Shown here: one piece after another, positions 34,141 to 39,714 of the stretch
How positions within the stretch are numbered: the stretch's first letter is position 1
Layout of the letters: each line of letters opens with the position of its first letter
Assembly (NCBI RefSeq): GCF_019038435.1
Contig: NZ_JAGPOX010000093.1
Location: 1 to 39,714, forward strand
From: Nocardia alni
Lineage (GTDB): Bacteria > Actinomycetota > Actinomycetes > Mycobacteriales > Mycobacteriaceae
Direction: 5' to 3'
Length of the DNA stretch: 39,714 nt
The notes under the pieces: model-generated
Database searches by the model: none
What the model was told of the DNA's origin: nothing
What the model saw: the letters and a program-made list of their open reading frames with translations, nothing else
Position numbers and translations under genes: made by a program

Positions 34141-34214
34141 CGCGCCGGCACCGCGACACGCTGAGAAAGTGTGAAAGGTGTGTGTTGCAAGGGGGCAACC
34201 TGCCATTTCACAAC

Positions 34215-34220
34215 AGAGTA
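34215..34220 (-). promoter_or_regulatory. Candidate -10 box of the helicase gene
   Basis: TACTCT on the minus strand. A start near 34207 gives either a leaderless message from ATG 34206 or a 66-base leader holding a hairpin (GTTGC/GCAAC at 34183-34198). Confidence 0.4.
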
Positions 34221-34575
34221 GCGATCCGCGTCACAGCCCCTTTGCCTGATGCTCGCCCGGTTATCAGGAAGCAAACCTACCCCAAGTTCGGATTTGGGCA
34301 TTGTGCCCCTTACCTGCGCATTCGCAAGATCATCTTTTTTGCAAATTGTCGGTAACCCGACTGTCGAATTGCTCGAAGACATGGTTCACTGGTTCCTGGT
34401 CGCAAGCTTCTGTGTTCGAGGGAACGGATCAAAGGTCCAAACCATCAGCAGGATCGATGTTGCGAACGGTGTGCTTAGTAGTTCCTGCAGGGGGAACAGA
34501 GTACAGCGGTCGGAACGGACCCGGTGGACGAACCTACCTTGTCCGCCGTTCCGGTATGGAAAGAGAAGGAACAGA
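34221..34575 (+). other. Long AT-richer leader region of cspA
   Basis: No gene is supported. The stretch has lower GC than its neighbours, with CATCTTTTTTGC at about 34330. Long 5' leaders that fold differently with temperature are typical of cold-shock genes; whether transcription starts this far upstream cannot be read from the sequence. Confidence 0.4.
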
Positions 34576-34782
34576 ATGGCACAGGGAACTGTGAAGTGGT
34601 TCAACGCGGAGAAGGGGTTCGGCTTCATCGCGCCCGAGGACGGCTCCGCTGACGTCTTCGTCCACTACTCCGAGATCCAGGGTTCGGGCTTCCGTACCCT
34701 CGAGGAGAACCAGAAGGTCGAATTCGAGGTTGGCCAGGGCACCAAGGGCCCGCAGGCCACCGGAGTTCGCGCGCTCGGCTGA
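34576..34782 (+). CDS. cspA: Cold shock protein CspA
   Basis: A 68-aa single OB-fold protein that binds single-stranded nucleic acid and melts RNA structure. RNP1 is KGFGFIAP and RNP2 DVFVHYSEI; the N-terminus MAQGTVKWFNAEKGFGF is canonical. Ribosome binding site AGAGAAGGA precedes the ATG. It corresponds to Rv3648c and is followed by a very strong terminator. Confidence 0.97.
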   Translation: MAQGTVKWFNAEKGFGFIAPEDGSADVFVHYSEIQGSGFRTLEENQKVEFEVGQGTKGPQATGVRALG

Positions 34783-34806
34783 GCGGGCGAATCAACTAAA
34801 ATTCAA

Positions 34807-34843
34807 GCTCGTCCCCCACCGCCCCTAGCGGTGGGGGACGAGC
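34807..34843 (+). terminator. Terminator of cspA
   Basis: A perfect 16-bp stem (GCTCGTCCCCCACCGC and its complement) around loop CCCTA, followed by CGCTTTC. Confidence 0.88.
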
Positions 34844-35041
34844 CGCTTTCGGGGCAAGTACACTCGACCGCAATACGGGGCTGGCAACACGCCGCACTAC
34901 AGGTGCTGCGTACCCTGCGTTCCACGGGTACAGCGGACAGACAGGGTATAAACGTCTTCGGCAGGGGATATCGGCCCCCGCAGCATGCCCCACCGCGCTG
35001 TAGTCAGAATGCGCGGGTCGACAGGAAAGGTGTGTTCGCCG

Positions 35042-37957
<2,916 letters not shown>

Positions 37958-38021
37958 TCGAGGAAGCCGAGTCGTAATCGCGGGAATCGGCCGCTGTCCG
38001 CTTTCTGTCGGTGCCCTGCCG

Positions 38022-38027
38022 TAGCGT
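38022..38027 (+). promoter_or_regulatory. Candidate -10 box of the DUF664 gene
   Basis: TAGCGT about 36 bases before the ATG, leaving a short leader that contains GGAAGGA as ribosome binding site. Confidence 0.35.
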
Positions 38028-38063
38028 GACGCCATCCAACACGCCCCTGCGGAAGGACTTTCG

Positions 38064-38606
38064 ATGACCGCATCCTCCTTCGATAGCGTCGGTTCCGAGC
38101 GCGAAGATCTGATCGCGATGTTCGCCGAACAGCGCGATCTATTCCGAATTACGGTGCGCGGCATCGATGATGCGCAGGCTCGTCAGCGCAGTACGGTCAG
38201 CGAGCTGACCCTGGGCGGGATCCTGCATCACCTGATCAGCTGCGAGACGCACTGGGCCGCGGTGCTCGTCGAGCGCGACGAGAACGCCAAAATGGATGTT
38301 TCCCATATTGATTCGGAATACCGCATGGGGCCGGAGGAGACGATCGAGGGGCTGCTGGGGCAGTGGGATGCCGTGGCGGAGAACACCGCTCGGCTGATTC
38401 GAGAAGTGGACAGTTTGGATGTGTCCATCCCGACCCCTACCACGCCGTGGGCGCCCGAACGTGTCTGGTGGACAGTGCGTTTCATTCTGCTGCATATCTT
38501 CCGGGAGATCTGCCAGCACAGCGGGCACGCCGATGTCATCCGCGAATCGCTGGACGGTGCGAACAGTACTTATCAGCGGGCGACGGCACTGGGCGGCGCG
38601 CAGTAG
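38064..38606 (+). CDS. DinB/DUF664 family protein
   Basis: A 180-aa four-helix protein of the DinB/DUF664 superfamily. ILHHLISCETHW (H55/H56), then FREICQHSGHADVIRESLDG (E148, H152, H155, D157) carry the metal-ligand histidines and the family's GHADxxRE signature. Some members are mycothiol- or bacillithiol-dependent transferases or metal hydrolases; mycothiol dependence would fit this organism but is inference. It occupies the place of the adenylate cyclase Rv3645 found between topA and holB in M. tuberculosis, and its GC content appears slightly lower than that of its neighbours in the middle. Start ATG with GGAAGGA ten bases upstream. Confidence 0.88.
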   Translation: MTASSFDSVGSEREDLIAMFAEQRDLFRITVRGIDDAQARQRSTVSELTLGGILHHLISCETHWAAVLVERDENAKMDVSHIDSEYRMGPEETIEGLLGQWDAVAENTARLIREVDSLDVSIPTPTTPWAPERVWWTVRFILLHIFREICQHSGHADVIRESLDGANSTYQRATALGGAQ

Positions 38607-38642
38607 CGGCTGGGCACGGCATTGCTCGTCGACATCCGCAGT

Positions 38643-38682
38643 CGTCGTGATCACGCATCGTGCGGCAGTCCGGATCACGACG
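38643..38682. repeat. Inverted repeat between DUF664 gene and holB
   Basis: Arms CGTCGTGATC and GATCACGACG (10 bp) with a 20-base loop that can itself form CGCA/TGCG. Likely terminator of the DUF664 gene. Confidence 0.55.
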
Positions 38683-38703
38683 GGAGCTGTCGGTGGCGGC
38701 CGC

Positions 38704-38709
38704 TAGGGT
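38704..38709 (+). promoter_or_regulatory. -10 box, leaderless promoter of holB
   Basis: TAGGGT followed by AGAGCGC and the ATG at 38717. Confidence 0.5.
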
Positions 38710-38716
38710 AGAGCGC

Positions 38717-39714
38717 ATGGCGGGTGTCTTCGATCGGCTGGTCGGCCAGAGTGCGGTCGAGTCCGAGCTCCTCGCTGCCGCGGTGGCCGCGCGCAGCGGC
38801 GTCTCGTCGTCGGCGATGACCCATTCCTGGCTGTTCACCGGACCGCCCGGTTCCGGAAGGTCCGTCGCGGCGCTGTGTTTCGCGGCAGCGCTGCAGTGCA
38901 CCGATCCGGGAGTCCCCGGGTGCGGGCGGTGCCATGCCTGCACCACCACCATGGCGGGCACGCATGGCGATGTGCGCCGGGTCATCCCGGAGGGGCTGAG
39001 CATCGGCACCAAGGAGATGCGCGAGATCGTGCAGGTGGCTGCCCGGCGGCCCAGCACCGGACGCTGGCAGGTGGTGCTGATCGAGGATGCCGACCGTCTG
39101 ACAGAGGCGGCGGGCAATGTACTGCTGAAAGTCGTCGAGGAGCCACCGCAGCGCACGGTCTTTCTGCTGTGCGCCCCGTCGGTGGATCCGGAAGACATCT
39201 CGATCACCCTGCGCTCGCGCTGCCGTCATATGCATCTGGTCACGCCGTCGGTTGCCTCGATCGCGCAGGTGCTGCGCGAACGTGACGGTCTGGACGCCGA
39301 GGCCGCCACCTGGGCTGCCTCGATCAGCGGCGGCCACGTCGGCCGGGCCCGCCGCCTGGCCACCGACGCCGAGGCGCGCGAGCGCCGCAAGCGAGCGCTC
39401 GCACTGGTCTCGGCCACCGCCCGCCCGGCCGCCGCCTACGCCGCCGCCGACGAGCTGGTCAAATCCGCCGACGAGGAGGCCAAACAGGTCAGCGCCACCC
39501 GCGACGAACGCGAACGCGAGGAATTGGCGACAGCCCTCGGCGCCGGCGGAACCGGCAAGGGCACCGCATCGGCCACCCGAGGCTCGGCCGGCGTACTCAA
39601 AGACCTGGAACGCCGCCAAAAATCCCGTGCCACCCGAACCAGCCGCGACGCCCTCGACCGCGCCCTGATAGACGTCGCAGGCTTCTACCGCGACGCCCTG
39701 ACACTGGGCATGTC
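38717..39714 (+). CDS. holB: DNA polymerase III delta-prime subunit, C-terminus beyond window edge
   Basis: 332 codons are visible before the edge. The protein is the delta-prime clamp-loader subunit (Rv3644c). The P-loop region is GPPGSGRS (42-49), with Arg48 replacing the Walker A lysine as is usual for a subunit that does not hydrolyse ATP. C61, C69, C72 and C75 form the C-X7-C-X2-C-X2-C zinc module, VVLIEDADRL is Walker B and LRSRCRH holds the SRC motif whose Arg acts on the neighbouring subunit. A charged Ala-rich insert near 260-310 (DEEAKQVSATRDEREREEL) is longer than in E. coli. Leaderless start predicted at ATG 38717. Confidence 0.95.
   Translation, partial: MAGVFDRLVGQSAVESELLAAAVAARSGVSSSAMTHSWLFTGPPGSGRSVAALCFAAALQCTDPGVPGCGRCHACTTTMAGTHGDVRRVIPEGLSIGTKEMREIVQVAARRPSTGRWQVVLIEDADRLTEAAGNVLLKVVEEPPQRTVFLLCAPSVDPEDISITLRSRCRHMHLVTPSVASIAQVLRERDGLDAEAATWAASISGGHVGRARRLATDAEARERRKRALALVSATARPAAAYAAADELVKSADEEAKQVSATRDEREREELATALGAGGTGKGTASATRGSAGVLKDLERRQKSRATRTSRDALDRALIDVAGFYRDALTLGM

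Overview
The window is high-GC actinobacterial chromosome, most likely Nocardia or a close relative in the Mycobacteriales. Gene content and order match, nearly gene for gene, the Mycobacterium tuberculosis segment from Rv3644c (holB) to Rv3683, with proteins close enough to recognise by eye (PonA2, WhiB4, CRP, Nth, MarP, Acs, DppA-D, Ssd, Tad proteins, CspA, TopA). No transposase, integrase, prophage, CRISPR array, tRNA or rRNA was found. This is conserved core chromosome, and the interest lies in RNAs, promoters and altered active sites.

Layout. 1-4755: an edge-truncated proline-rich membrane protein, a membrane-linked metallophosphoesterase, a GatB/YqeY protein and the bifunctional penicillin-binding protein PonA2. 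5118-9330: redox regulator WhiB4, a pair of Get3/ArsA-like ATPases (BagA, BagB), and a run of a 54-aa DUF4177 protein, a RidA-like protein and a metallo-beta-lactamase-fold hydrolase. 9413-14235: CRP and a small membrane protein on the minus strand, then the plus-strand series nth, thioredoxin-like, Nudix CoA hydrolase, and membrane protease marP. 14381-17957 (minus): alpha/beta hydrolase, holin-like membrane protein, acetyl-CoA synthetase. 18370-23628 (plus): a four-gene peptide ABC importer, dppABCD. 23887-26318: a Fic-like protein with an altered active site, an Ms1-type RNA, a membrane-anchored HAD phosphatase and a 6C RNA. 26319-31378: ssd and a Tad/Flp pilus-type secretion cluster. 31753-34140 (minus): a DECH-box helicase of the MrfA/YprA type. 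34576-39714: cspA, topA, a DUF664/DinB-like gene and the start of holB.

How the genes relate. Themes are envelope building and stress (PonA2, MarP, WhiB4, CRP, BagAB), DNA maintenance (Nth, helicase, TopA, HolB), nutrient uptake and central carbon use (Dpp, Acs), and a surface appendage or secretion device (Ssd-Tad). Two structured RNAs flank the HAD phosphatase exactly as B11/6C and MTS2823/Ms1 flank Rv3661 in M. tuberculosis.

Main observations: (1) a well-supported Ms1-like RNA with its own promoter, a CRP-like palindrome inside that promoter, and a long-range helix; (2) complementary active-site losses in BagA and BagB that predict a one-site heterodimer; (3) at least nine genes with a TANNNT box 6-8 nt before the start codon, which predicts leaderless mRNAs; (4) a degenerate Fic protein, a nucleophile-less hydrolase and a lysine-less Ssd, all predicted from residues seen directly in the sequence. 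All functional statements rest on reading by eye; no database search was run.
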